From: CAZMGY01 sp964565945 [NCBI: uncultured bacterium]
Lineage (GTDB): Bacteria > GCA-001730085
Direction: 5' to 3'
Length of the DNA stretch: 64,000 nucleotides
NCBI GenBank assembly: GCA_964565945.1
Contig: CAZMGY010000021.1
Coordinates: 162,054 to 226,053 of the forward strand
The position numbers were made by a program, and so were the translations under genes. The notes beneath the pieces are model-generated. The model searched no databases. It worked only from the letters and a program-made list of their open reading frames with translations, and was not told the origin of the DNA. Positions 40,487-48,897 of the stretch are shown one piece after another (position 1 is the stretch's first letter; each line of letters opens with the position of its first letter).

Positions 40487-41229
40487 TGCGAGTGGCTTTG
40501 ATTCAGATGATGGCGAACAATAATCTGCGACGGATTGAAGTGTTGCTAAAGTAAGCCCACTCTGAGGGAGCGAACGTGGCGTTGTTGCCAGAAACCTGTG
40601 TTTTTCGTGGAGCGATGGAGGATTATCCTAACGAGGTAGCTCATTACGAAAAACTTCAACAGACCTTTGCCTCATTGGCTTGTAGTTTGAAGTTAGCCAT
40701 TTATGTGGGATCATTGCACGAACCGTGCAATGATGAAAGTGGACTTTATTGGAATACCGCGCTTTTTTATTCGTCGCAAGGAGAGTGTTTGGGGCGTTAT
40801 CGCAAGCAGCATTTGTTTTGCTTAAAGAGTGCTGAGCTTTCTGTTGATGAATCTCTTACATTTCGAACTGGGTACGATGATTGTGTGGTGGCCTACGACG
40901 ATTGGCGTTGGGGCTTATCCATTTGTTTCGATCTCCGGTTTCCAGAAATGTATCGTCGCTATCAAAGAAAAGGTGTAGAGATTCTTGTGGTTTCGGCTGT
41001 CTTTACTTATCAAACGGGAGAAGCGCATTGGGAAACGCTATTGAGAGCAAGGGCCATTGAAAACCTCTCGTTTGTAGTGGCCATAAATCAGGTTGGGACC
41101 GATGAACGAGGGGTTCGTGCCTATGGCCATACAATGGTTGTGTCTCCTTGGGGCGAAGTCCTATGTCGAATGGACGGAGAACAGGAAGGTCTTTGCGTCT
41201 GGGACCTCGATCGTCAAAAGCTTATCTAA
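40486..41229 (+). pseudogene. Nitrilase/omega-amidase family hydrolase interrupted by one in-frame stop
   Basis: From ATG 40486 the sequence reads MRVALIQMMANNNLRRIEVLLK, then TAA (40552-40554), then AHSEGANVALLPET in the same frame and on to a normal stop. Across the stop the nitrilase N-terminus aligns continuously. The Glu (LLPET), Lys (RYRKQHLF) and Cys (SICFDLRFPEMY) of the catalytic triad are all intact, as expected for a carbon-nitrogen hydrolase such as omega-amidase or YafV. A GTG at 40576 could restart translation but would lose the first strand and helix of the fold. Either a recent pseudogene, a sequencing error, or a shortened protein. It overlaps the murJ stop. Confidence 0.8.
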
Positions 41230-41610
41230 GCCCATGCCTTGTTATCCTTGCCGTAAAAAACTTTGTCGATATTTTGAATAGGGGGAGGCTTGCCCAGGGT
41301 TTTGGACTTAGGCGTTTTCTTTATCTAAGTGCTAAAAGATTTGCTGTGCGAGGGGTTCCTAGTCCCAAAAAAGCTTACTCAGTTTAAAAGGTTGCTTAGG
41401 ACTTAAACAAGCGCAGTGTGCTTGCTTTTTGTATTATCCAATAAGTATACTTTACAAAGCATAAAGTGTAGATCTTATAGCAAACTATGGAATGTGTAGA
41501 ATAAAAACTATAGAGTGGAAGGTTTACAAAATAATATATACTTTATATAATCTGTAACATTAATGGTGTGTCGAACGTTTGGGGTTGAGGGGTTCGGATC
41601 GAGGAGCTGA
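41230..41610. other. Intergenic region between the nitrilase gene and the MerR-pilus operon
   Basis: About 380 bases. The first part has small cysteine-rich or basic frames without recognisable similarity. A terminator-like hairpin lies at 41408-41430. From about 41440 to 41570 the DNA is very AT-rich, with repeated AAAGTxTA/TATACTTTA motifs (for example around 41445 and 41541), likely the control region of the operon starting at 41611. No gene was recognised. Confidence 0.5.
41408..41430 (+). terminator. Rho-independent terminator candidate after murJ/nitrilase
   Basis: CAAGC (41408-41412) and GCTTG (41420-41424) form a five-bp stem around the loop GCAGTGT, followed by CTTTTT. The stem is short, but a T-run is present and the position between two plus-strand transcription units fits. 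Confidence 0.5.
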
Positions 41611-41877
41611 TTGTTGGAAAAATTGTACCGTATTGGGGAAATTATGGAATACAGTGGTTTGTCTCGGCAAACTGTGCATTTATATACGCAGATGCGCCTG
41701 ATTCAAGAAAAGAAACGAACCCATTCTGGCTACCGGCTCTATGATGAATACGTCTTTAAACAAATAGAAATCATCAAAGCCTTACAGGCCTTAGGTTATA
41801 CCCTTTTAGAAATCAAAGATATCTGTGATCAGGGAAAAGTTAAGGAAGCATTCAAGAAACATGGGGTGAAGTTATGA
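41611..41877 (+). CDS. Small MerR-family DNA-binding protein
   Basis: An 88-residue protein consisting only of the MerR winged helix: YRIGEIMEYSGLSRQTVHLYTQMRLI, then the SGYRLYDEYVFKQIEIIKALQALGYTLLEIKD segment (partly quoted) typical of the family. It has no effector-binding domain, so it may act with a partner or as a nucleoid-type regulator. The start is TTG at 41611 or 41614 (GAGGAG at 41601-41606); no ATG preserves the first helix. The stop overlaps the ATG of the PilB-like gene (ATGA), so it is translationally coupled to the pilus operon and may control it. Confidence 0.85.
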   Translation: MLEKLYRIGEIMEYSGLSRQTVHLYTQMRLIQEKKRTHSGYRLYDEYVFKQIEIIKALQALGYTLLEIKDICDQGKVKEAFKKHGVKL

Positions 41878-43769
41878 GTAAACAAGATCTTCGTGGCCAA
41901 GTTTTGCTTAATGCAGGAGTGATCAATCAAGCGCAATTGGATAAAGCTCTAGAAATTCAAAAAGATAGTATGCAACGTATTGGGCATGTTTTGGTGGATG
42001 CTGGATTTATTTCGGAGGAGGAAATGTTATTGGCGATGGAGCGTCAGAGCGGCATCCCTTGGATCAAATTAAGACTATCGGATATTCAAGGCAGTGCCAT
42101 TGCTTTGATGTCTCAAGATATTGCTCAACGTTATGCGTGTTGTCCCGTTAAAGAAGAAGGAGAGATCTTGACGGTAGCTATTTCGGATCCTTTATCGTAC
42201 GAAGATATCGACGACATCCGCTTGGTTGTGAAAAAAGAGATCGAGCTTATTCTTGTTTCGGAGTCCAGTGTTTTAAGAGCGTTGAATCAATTTTACGAAA
42301 TTGATCCGAAAGAGGTTTTTGCGACGATGACGCCCAAACCTCATGAGAGTGAAATAGTTGAGGTCGAAGAGGTTCTTGAGGATGTATCGCGAGAAGATAA
42401 TATTGTACCAGTTGAGCTTGCGCCGTCTTCCGAAGTTGCTCCAGAGATATTTTCCGAAGAACCTGTGGAGGAAGAGATTTCCGAAGTGGTGGTTGAACCT
42501 GAGCTTGTGTCTATTCCCGAAAGTGAATCCGAAACGGATACGGCACAAAACCTAATAGACGAGAGTGAAGAACCTGTTGCCACTGTGCCCGAGGTTAAAG
42601 AAACGCTTGTCGAAGAGCCCCTTGTTTGGCTGGACAAAATGGAGGAGCAGGATTTTTGGGATCTTGTTCTTGATGAGGTTGATTTAGCGAGTGATATTTA
42701 TTTAGAAAATGACCCTGAAAATCTTAAAGTTCGCTATCGTGCGGATGGCGTGATTGTCAAAGAACAACTGATAAGCAAAAAGTCGCCCGTGTATCAAAAA
42801 TATTGGGAGGTTTTGTTGAAATGGAATGCTCAGTCGATGCAAGGGCCTATTCAGTCTTTGTTTGCCAATGTTGGTCGTTTGCAAAGGCGAGTCAAGTTGA
42901 CCTTTCTTTCGGATCGTTATGGACAGGATGTGCATTTGAAATGTTTATTTTACGAAGAACCTGTGACGAGTTTTGATCACTTGGGACTGAATGAGTTTTG
43001 CCATCAGCAATTGGAAGCATTCTTGATGCGAAAAAAAGGTGTTCTCCTTTTGTTGGGCGATGCCGATTCGGGTTTGAGTACGACGCTTAGGGTGTTGGGA
43101 CGATCTTTGTCGCAGCAAAAACGAAAGGTTCTTAGTTTTGAGCGTTTTATCGAATATGATGTTCCGGATATTTACCAATTTGAATCAGAGTCGTTTGAAC
43201 TAGGGTATATCTATCAAGACATGAGTAAAATTTTCGATATTAATCCCGATGTTTTTATCTTTGCTAATTTGCCTCAGCCAGCCTGGGCACATTTTTTGCT
43301 TGAGGCTTCTTTTTCTGGGAAATTAGTTGTTTTAGGAATGAATGCAAAAAACCTTAATAGTGTTTTTGTCAAAATTGAAGAATTAGGCGTGCACAAAAAC
43401 ATTTTTATTAACGAGATTGATTGCGTGCTTCGCCAAAGTTTATTTCGTCTTAATTGTCCTGGATGTGGGGATATTGATGAAAAATCTTCCGAGCATGATA
43501 TGAAGTATTTACTAGGGGAAGGTCTTTTCTATAAAGGGACTGGCTGTGAGTTATGTTATGCAACGGGTTATCAAGGGCGTCGAGCTATTTTTGATGTCTT
43601 GGAGGTTGATGAAGCTGTCAAAGAGTTGATGAAAAATGATATCACCGAAAAAGATATTAGTAAGATGCGTGCGGAGCAAGGTGGCGTTAGCTTGGCACAA
43701 GAGGCTGTCAGAATGATACAGGAACGGTACACGTCAATAGAGGAAGTTCAGAGAATTGGATTGGTTTAA
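41874..43769 (+). CDS. PilB/GspE-like protein with destroyed Walker motifs (probable pseudo-ATPase)
   Basis: A 631-residue homologue of the assembly ATPases of type IV pili and type II secretion. Residues 1-145 are a MshEN-type domain (RIGHVLVDAGFISEEEMLLAM and the downstream VAISDPLSYEDID). Residues 150-250 are an acidic linker rich in Glu and Val. Residues 255-631 are the ATPase region. The P-loop reads GDADSGLST (395-403), with Leu in place of the essential Lys. The Walker B region reads NPDVFIFANL instead of a D-G/E-E type. The zinc cysteines are kept (CPGC at 528-531, CELC at 558-561). ATP hydrolysis seems impossible by the usual mechanism, yet the frame is intact. It is coupled to the MerR gene and overlaps pilM by 14 bases. 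Confidence 0.85.
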   Translation: MSKQDLRGQVLLNAGVINQAQLDKALEIQKDSMQRIGHVLVDAGFISEEEMLLAMERQSGIPWIKLRLSDIQGSAIALMSQDIAQRYACCPVKEEGEILTVAISDPLSYEDIDDIRLVVKKEIELILVSESSVLRALNQFYEIDPKEVFATMTPKPHESEIVEVEEVLEDVSREDNIVPVELAPSSEVAPEIFSEEPVEEEISEVVVEPELVSIPESESETDTAQNLIDESEEPVATVPEVKETLVEEPLVWLDKMEEQDFWDLVLDEVDLASDIYLENDPENLKVRYRADGVIVKEQLISKKSPVYQKYWEVLLKWNAQSMQGPIQSLFANVGRLQRRVKLTFLSDRYGQDVHLKCLFYEEPVTSFDHLGLNEFCHQQLEAFLMRKKGVLLLLGDADSGLSTTLRVLGRSLSQQKRKVLSFERFIEYDVPDIYQFESESFELGYIYQDMSKIFDINPDVFIFANLPQPAWAHFLLEASFSGKLVVLGMNAKNLNSVFVKIEELGVHKNIFINEIDCVLRQSLFRLNCPGCGDIDEKSSEHDMKYLLGEGLFYKGTGCELCYATGYQGRRAIFDVLEVDEAVKELMKNDITEKDISKMRAEQGGVSLAQEAVRMIQERYTSIEEVQRIGLV

Positions 43770-45252
43770 AAAGCTAAAACAGAAGCTTAAGTCGTTTAAG
43801 AAGATAGGTGTTTTCACTTATGTGGGATTGGATGTTTTAGAAACATCGTTCCCTCAGTATGTGGTTCTTCATAAGACGAAGAAAACATTCTCTTTGTACG
43901 ATTGTGGGCGCATTTTTAATCGAGACGAAGTGTTGGGGAAGATTAAAGATCTTAATGTTAAAGTTGCTGTTTCAATCCCTCGAGATAAGGTGATTGTCCG
44001 TGTGATGGATATTTCTTATCAGGAATCGCAGAGTTTAGTTGAAGTGATTATGGAGCATGCTGAACAGGCGGTTCCCTTTGCTTTAGGGGAATTGTTCTGG
44101 AAATATTTTATTATTAAGAAATCCAAAAATAAAGCGGTTGTTATTTTTTGTGCAGTGACCAAAGAAAAATCGAATCAGTATGCCCAAGAGCTTAAAGGCA
44201 TGGGGCTTAAAAATGTAGTGATGACGGCATCCACCTTGTCTTATGTGAATACCTTCCTTTTTAATCATTGTGATGAGCTTTCGAACAAAAGTTACTTATT
44301 GGTTGATATTGGTATGCGGCAATTAGAGTTGTGCATTATCGAAGACGGTGTTCTTGTTTTGACGCGAAGCTTGAACCTCGGCATCGAATATATGTTGCGT
44401 ATGCTTATGGATAAGTTCGATATTGATTTTCCTACAGCTCAAAAAGTTGTGTTTGGAGCACCTAAAAACAAAGAAGAACCTGAGGAGGAAACGCTTTTGA
44501 ATGAAACGGTTGTACGTGAAGTTTTTCATGTTTGGACCGAGCGTGTCTTGCGCGAAATAGAGTTAGCGAAAAGGTTTTATGCTAGCAAATACGCCAAAAA
44601 AATCGACAGCTTAGTCATGAGCGGTTGCCCGATTCAATATGGTTACGATTTGGATTATATTGCGAATGTGATGAGCAAGCACTTTGACCTAGAAACGATG
44701 CTGTTAGACCCTCTGAAAAATGCTATTTTGGATCACCAATCCCTTGTGCATCAAGAGGATTTGCAACAGATCAATAGCTTGGCGATTCCTATGGGCTTGG
44801 CGCTTCAGTTGGTTAAGCAAGCTCCTCTGATGATCAATTTGAATGGGCAAGACAAAGATATTCGTGAAGAGAGTTCTTATTGGTCACATATGGCGGGACA
44901 AAAAAACAAAGTTTTGGCCATAGGTGTTGGCATTATTTTGTGTGTGTTGGCAGCCCAGAGTTATTTTATTAAAAAATCTCAGATCAAGAAAAATAAAGTT
45001 CTCAAATCGGAATATGTCTTGAGTCAAAAACAAGCAGTGACCTTTAAAAAGAAAATAAAAAAGCAAAAAGAAAAATTGGGACGTATTCATATTCCTCAAA
45101 GTCTTTTTTTAGATGTTCATACCTATTTTTCTCAAAAGAAGCAGGAGGAGTCCACACTAAGGTATGAGAAGTATTTGTTTCAATCTGGGAAGGGGATTGT
45201 TTATGCCAAGGATGCCGAGGGGCAAGAAGTGATTGAAGAGGTGACGTTATGA
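43756..45252 (+). CDS. PilM-PilN fusion protein of a pilus/type II secretion system
   Basis: A 498-residue protein with a cytoplasmic actin-fold PilM-like part (about 15-365; YVGLDVLETSF at the start and YLLVDIGMRQLELCII as the second nucleotide-binding strand). One membrane helix follows at about 386-404, then a periplasmic coiled coil and small domain as in PilN. This makes the membrane platform link from cytoplasm to periplasm in one chain, like GspL. The start is TTG at 43756, overlapping the PilB-like gene; no good ribosome site is seen and no ATG keeps the first strand. Its stop overlaps the pilO-like gene (ATGA). Confidence 0.8.
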   Translation: MDWFKKLKQKLKSFKKIGVFTYVGLDVLETSFPQYVVLHKTKKTFSLYDCGRIFNRDEVLGKIKDLNVKVAVSIPRDKVIVRVMDISYQESQSLVEVIMEHAEQAVPFALGELFWKYFIIKKSKNKAVVIFCAVTKEKSNQYAQELKGMGLKNVVMTASTLSYVNTFLFNHCDELSNKSYLLVDIGMRQLELCIIEDGVLVLTRSLNLGIEYMLRMLMDKFDIDFPTAQKVVFGAPKNKEEPEEETLLNETVVREVFHVWTERVLREIELAKRFYASKYAKKIDSLVMSGCPIQYGYDLDYIANVMSKHFDLETMLLDPLKNAILDHQSLVHQEDLQQINSLAIPMGLALQLVKQAPLMINLNGQDKDIREESSYWSHMAGQKNKVLAIGVGIILCVLAAQSYFIKKSQIKKNKVLKSEYVLSQKQAVTFKKKIKKQKEKLGRIHIPQSLFLDVHTYFSQKKQEESTLRYEKYLFQSGKGIVYAKDAEGQEVIEEVTL

Positions 45253-45791
45253 AAAAGTTACAAGAACTTTGGCAACATTTCAACTTCTTTTCCTTCAATC
45301 ATCGAAGTGTCCTCATTGTGGGAGGGGGTTTTCTTATTTTGCTTATCGCTATTTTATGGATGAAAAGTCAAAGCCGAGCGTATTGCAATGAGAATGCCTT
45401 GTTAGAGCATCAAATTCATAAGTTTTGGGTCGAATATCAAAAGTTCCAGCAGAAAAATCACAAAGAGATAATGGCGATCAAAGAGATTGGCGTTCTCAAA
45501 AATGATAAGCAGATTGCCAAAGAGGGTAAGCGTCTTCGAGAAAAAATGATTAAAATAACTGAGCAAGCTATTTGGAGTGTGGATACTTTGCCTGCCAAAA
45601 AAGATAAGGGGATTATCAAACTAAGTTTTTTGCTCAAGTTTTCAAAGCCAACTTTGGCTAAAATTATGCAGGTGATTTATGTTTTAGAACAAGATGAAGA
45701 GTTGTTTTTTATTGACGAAATTGAGCTCACTAAGGGTGGAGCAGGTGTTAGTGCTAAACTCCTTTTAAAGAGGCTATACATTGCGAGGTAA
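45249..45791 (+). CDS. PilO-like inner-membrane pilus protein
   Basis: A 180-residue bitopic protein: a short cytoplasmic N-terminus, one membrane helix (about 21-37, VLIVGGGFLILLIAILW), a charged coiled-coil region and a C-terminal alpha/beta domain (KLSFLLKFSKPTLAKIMQVIYVLEQ). This is the architecture of PilO/GspM, and its place right after the PilM-PilN fusion supports the call. Sequence similarity is weak. Coupled to the preceding gene by ATGA and three bases ahead of the next gene. Confidence 0.65.
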   Translation: MKKLQELWQHFNFFSFNHRSVLIVGGGFLILLIAILWMKSQSRAYCNENALLEHQIHKFWVEYQKFQQKNHKEIMAIKEIGVLKNDKQIAKEGKRLREKMIKITEQAIWSVDTLPAKKDKGIIKLSFLLKFSKPTLAKIMQVIYVLEQDEELFFIDEIELTKGGAGVSAKLLLKRLYIAR

Positions 45792-45794
45792 ATT

Positions 45795-46295
45795 GTGAAA
45801 TTTGTTGCTTTGAGAATGATTTTTGTTTTATTGGGACTTTTGGTGACAGGTCAACTCTATGCCGAGGCCAAAGCTTTTCAAAAAACGCCTTTGGACGAGT
45901 GGGATGTGTACAGGGGGGCGTTTCAGCTAGATATTTTTAGAGAGCCACGTATCGAGACCCAGTCTGTGAATAAGGGAGGAGAGATAGTGGTTTCGTTGGA
46001 TCAAAATCTTGGAATAGAGGCTGATGAGATGATGCAATCTCTTCAAGATATGGTGAGTTTGCCCCCCCCCGAAGAATGTATTGATATCGATTGGGCTTTG
46101 TACGATATCACAATCACGGGTGTCGGGTTTGTGAGTGGTCGTCCTAAAATCTTTTTTGAAAACAGGGCGACGGGAAAAAGTTATTATCTTGCCCAAGGGC
46201 AAGAAGAAGATGGAATTCGTGTTGAACAAATCAGGCGATTGGCTATTATTTTTAGAATTCAAGGGCAAAAGCTTAAGATTGATCGCCAATTTTAG
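45795..46295 (+). CDS. PilP/GspC-like periplasmic protein
   Basis: A 166-residue protein with an N-terminal signal or anchor (about 1-23, ending LYAEA), an acidic linker, and a C-terminal beta domain (YDITITGVGFVSGRPKIFFENRATGKSYYLAQGQ, partly quoted) reminiscent of the PilP/GspC homology region that binds the secretin N0 domain. No lipobox cysteine was seen, unlike typical PilP. It starts with GTG after GAGG. Called mainly by position between the PilO-like protein and the secretin. Confidence 0.6.
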   Translation: MKFVALRMIFVLLGLLVTGQLYAEAKAFQKTPLDEWDVYRGAFQLDIFREPRIETQSVNKGGEIVVSLDQNLGIEADEMMQSLQDMVSLPPPEECIDIDWALYDITITGVGFVSGRPKIFFENRATGKSYYLAQGQEEDGIRVEQIRRLAIIFRIQGQKLKIDRQF

Positions 46296-46327
46296 TATAA
46301 TAGTTTCGTGATGGAGGAAGTGTGTGC

Positions 46328-48814
46328 ATGAAATTAGTAATTCAGTTTTTTTTAATGACTTTGTTGGCTATAGGGCTGCAGGTTGATCTTGGGGCTCAGG
46401 AAATGGCACAAGGCCCGATGGTGTCTATGGATTTTCATGAAGTTGACGTGGATAGTGTTCTTCATTTTTTGGGAGAGGCTTCGGGTTTAACAATTGTTAA
46501 AGACCCTACATTAACGGGGACGATAAGTATTACCACTTTTGGGAAGACGTCGGTGGGACAAGCAATTAACATTTTGAATAGTGCTTTGAGTGTCAAAGGT
46601 TTTACGTTGGTCAAAACAGGGGAGGTTCTTAAAATAGTTCCCCTAGAAGGCGTTTCTAAAACCAATGTGAACGTATTTAAAGATTATAAGATGCCTGCGA
46701 ATGAACCTAAAGATGACACCGTTGTGACCAAAATGATTTCTTTGCAATATGCCAAAGCTAAAGATGTTGTTACGGCTTTGCAGCCGTTGGTGGGGCGATT
46801 TGGCTCGGCGATTGCTTACGAAAGAACAAATACGGTTATTATTACCGACGCTTCGGCCAATATTGCACGCTTAACCGACTTGCTTGAAGATTTGGATCGT
46901 CAAGTGACCTCTTTGGTGACACGTTCTTACAAGGTTCAGCATGCTGGGCTAAACAAGCTGAAGGACTTACTTAAACAAATTACTGAGCAGTATGAACACG
47001 AATTGGGGCACTTTGCAATCAATTCGGATGAAAGAACGCGAACCCTATTTGTGACCACCCTTCTGGATAATTTTGACATGGTTGAAAAGCTGATTTATCA
47101 GCTTGATCAAGGAATACCTCAGGTGCTTATCGAAATGGAAGTAGTTAGAATTCCTTACCGCAACATTGATGTTGATATACGACACCGTCTTTTTGAGTCA
47201 TCAAAATATGCACATGATAAAAAGGTGATGAACGAGGGTGATCAAATTTTTAATTGGAGATACAGTATTGATGCCGATGCCGATAAAATGTTTTCTTGGT
47301 ATGGGCTATCTGAAGATAAGGGTAAAGAAGAATTTACCTACAAGTTGAATGTGTTGTATGGACCCGAATATTTTGATGTGTATGCCTTACCGATGGTGAC
47401 TGTGGCTGAAGGGAGCCAAACCGAGGTATCTATAGGGCACGAAAATTATTTTTACCGCTTGGCTCCAATGACGCTCGACTTTAAAATTATTCCTCATTTG
47501 AATGAAGATGAAACAGTTACTTTAGAAATGTTCCAACATGTTCGAGGAGATTGGCTCAAAACGCAAGATGCCTATGCACGTTTGGTGGTTGCCAAGGATC
47601 AAACTGTTGTTTTAGGGGGGCTTAATGAGCTGCGTTTACCTCAAGACCGTCAGGTGGCCTCGGCGTATCGCGAAGATACCCACTATGTAAGCAATGAATT
47701 TTTGATTTTTTTAACTCCGCATATCATTTGGGATCCAGCTACGTTTAAAAAGAAAATTGAGAAACAGGCCAAGGAAGCGGCCCTTAAAGCCGAAAAACCC
47801 GATTTAAATCTTTTGTTTCCTGGTGGTTTTATGGAATTTGATTTGCCCAAAGTGTCTGCGATGACCAAACAGAAACATCCTACTCAAGATGATTTTGTAA
47901 GCCCAAATCCTGGGGTGGAGTTAAAGGTTGATGAGGGCTCACATGGGCCACCAACCCAAAGCAAATCCTATAAAATTTGGTGGAAGATGCAAGATTTTGT
48001 ACAATTGCCCGAGGAGCTTGTTGACATTAAAGAGGCAATGTCGGATCGCAACTTTGTTGACAGTGAGGTGAGAAGCCGTTTGCGCAAGGATGTTGTTCAG
48101 TTTATGGAGAATGTTCGTGCCGAAGAAACCTTGGGCATGGAGCCCGATGTGAGCTTGAAAACCAAAGTGACACCTGTTCCCGAAAAAGAGAATTATGTTC
48201 TTAAAGAAACACTCTATCGTCGAGGTATTTCTTTTTACAAAAAACAACAGTATAAAGGGGCGATTCGTGAATTTGCTCCGATTATGAGTATCGATCCAAA
48301 CTATAAGAATGTGCAAAGATATATGCAGTTATCACAACAGCGTTACAAAGAACAGTTATCGGATTTGGGAGAGCGCAATAATATCGAAAAGGCCATTAAA
48401 GACAAGGCCTTGAAAGAATTGACCCAAACATACACGACGATGGATCAAAAAATCAAACAGGTGTCTCAGGCAGAGTCGATGGGAGCTTACACCAAGAGTG
48501 ACAAGTTGTTTAATTATATTGGAGAGCCTAAGGATATTCCTTCCGATCGCATTGAAAAGTCATTGACCGATCACTTAGCGGGAGAAATCTTGGAAGTTAG
48601 TGCTGCTCAACCCCTTGTGGTGATTAATCTTGGTTCGATTCAGAATGTTCATCCAGGGATGGCTTTCAAAGTGTATCGGGATCAGGAGTTTATCGGTAAA
48701 GTTCGTGTGTCCGATGTTGGAGAGCATGTTTCTGGAGCCGAGGTGGTTTCGACCAAAACTCCGAAAACAACTTTTCGTTTTGGAGATAAGGTGGTACAGG
48801 CCCTTGTAGCATAG
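46328..48814 (+). CDS. Secretin (PilQ/GspD family) with C-terminal TPR-like extension
   Basis: An 828-residue outer-membrane secretin. After a signal peptide (about 1-24) come an STN/N0-like domain (VSMDFHEVDVDSVLHFLGEASG), N1-type domains (VVTKMISLQYAKAKDVVTALQPLVGRFGS, partly quoted) and the secretin core ending near FLIFLTPHIIWDPATF. Unusually, about 330 further residues follow: a linker, a TPR-like segment (YRRGISFYKKQQYKGAIREFAPIMSIDP region), and a final small beta domain (VVINLGSIQNVHPGMAFKVYR). Typical secretins end near the core. The ATG at 46328 has GGAGGAAG at good spacing. It closes the pilus operon. Confidence 0.85.
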   Translation: MKLVIQFFLMTLLAIGLQVDLGAQEMAQGPMVSMDFHEVDVDSVLHFLGEASGLTIVKDPTLTGTISITTFGKTSVGQAINILNSALSVKGFTLVKTGEVLKIVPLEGVSKTNVNVFKDYKMPANEPKDDTVVTKMISLQYAKAKDVVTALQPLVGRFGSAIAYERTNTVIITDASANIARLTDLLEDLDRQVTSLVTRSYKVQHAGLNKLKDLLKQITEQYEHELGHFAINSDERTRTLFVTTLLDNFDMVEKLIYQLDQGIPQVLIEMEVVRIPYRNIDVDIRHRLFESSKYAHDKKVMNEGDQIFNWRYSIDADADKMFSWYGLSEDKGKEEFTYKLNVLYGPEYFDVYALPMVTVAEGSQTEVSIGHENYFYRLAPMTLDFKIIPHLNEDETVTLEMFQHVRGDWLKTQDAYARLVVAKDQTVVLGGLNELRLPQDRQVASAYREDTHYVSNEFLIFLTPHIIWDPATFKKKIEKQAKEAALKAEKPDLNLLFPGGFMEFDLPKVSAMTKQKHPTQDDFVSPNPGVELKVDEGSHGPPTQSKSYKIWWKMQDFVQLPEELVDIKEAMSDRNFVDSEVRSRLRKDVVQFMENVRAEETLGMEPDVSLKTKVTPVPEKENYVLKETLYRRGISFYKKQQYKGAIREFAPIMSIDPNYKNVQRYMQLSQQRYKEQLSDLGERNNIEKAIKDKALKELTQTYTTMDQKIKQVSQAESMGAYTKSDKLFNYIGEPKDIPSDRIEKSLTDHLAGEILEVSAAQPLVVINLGSIQNVHPGMAFKVYRDQEFIGKVRVSDVGEHVSGAEVVSTKTPKTTFRFGDKVVQALVA

Positions 48815-48897
48815 AGTAAGTATTGATGTCTTTACTAGAATTATTTAATATGGTATGCTTAATTAATTTGTTTTTTTGTAAGTTAAAGGATAAAAAC

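Noticed and set aside
34230-41229. Possible alternative genetic code (TAA or TAG read as sense) suggested by in-frame stops in the GT4 and nitrilase genes
   Set aside because: TAA, TAG and TGA all end intact conserved genes at the expected C-termini here (for example yidC TAG, dnaA TAA, acpS TGA), and the GT4 gene also has a frameshift.
41230-41400. Short cysteine-rich frame starting MPCYPCRKKLCRYFE after the nitrilase gene
   Set aside because: It ends after 15 codons, has no ribosome site and no continuation in another frame that I recognise.
48823-48897. N-terminal extension of ftsH to the TTG/ATG at 48823/48826
   Set aside because: The extension has no ribosome site and is not part of FtsH; the ATG at 48898 has a well-placed AAAGGA.
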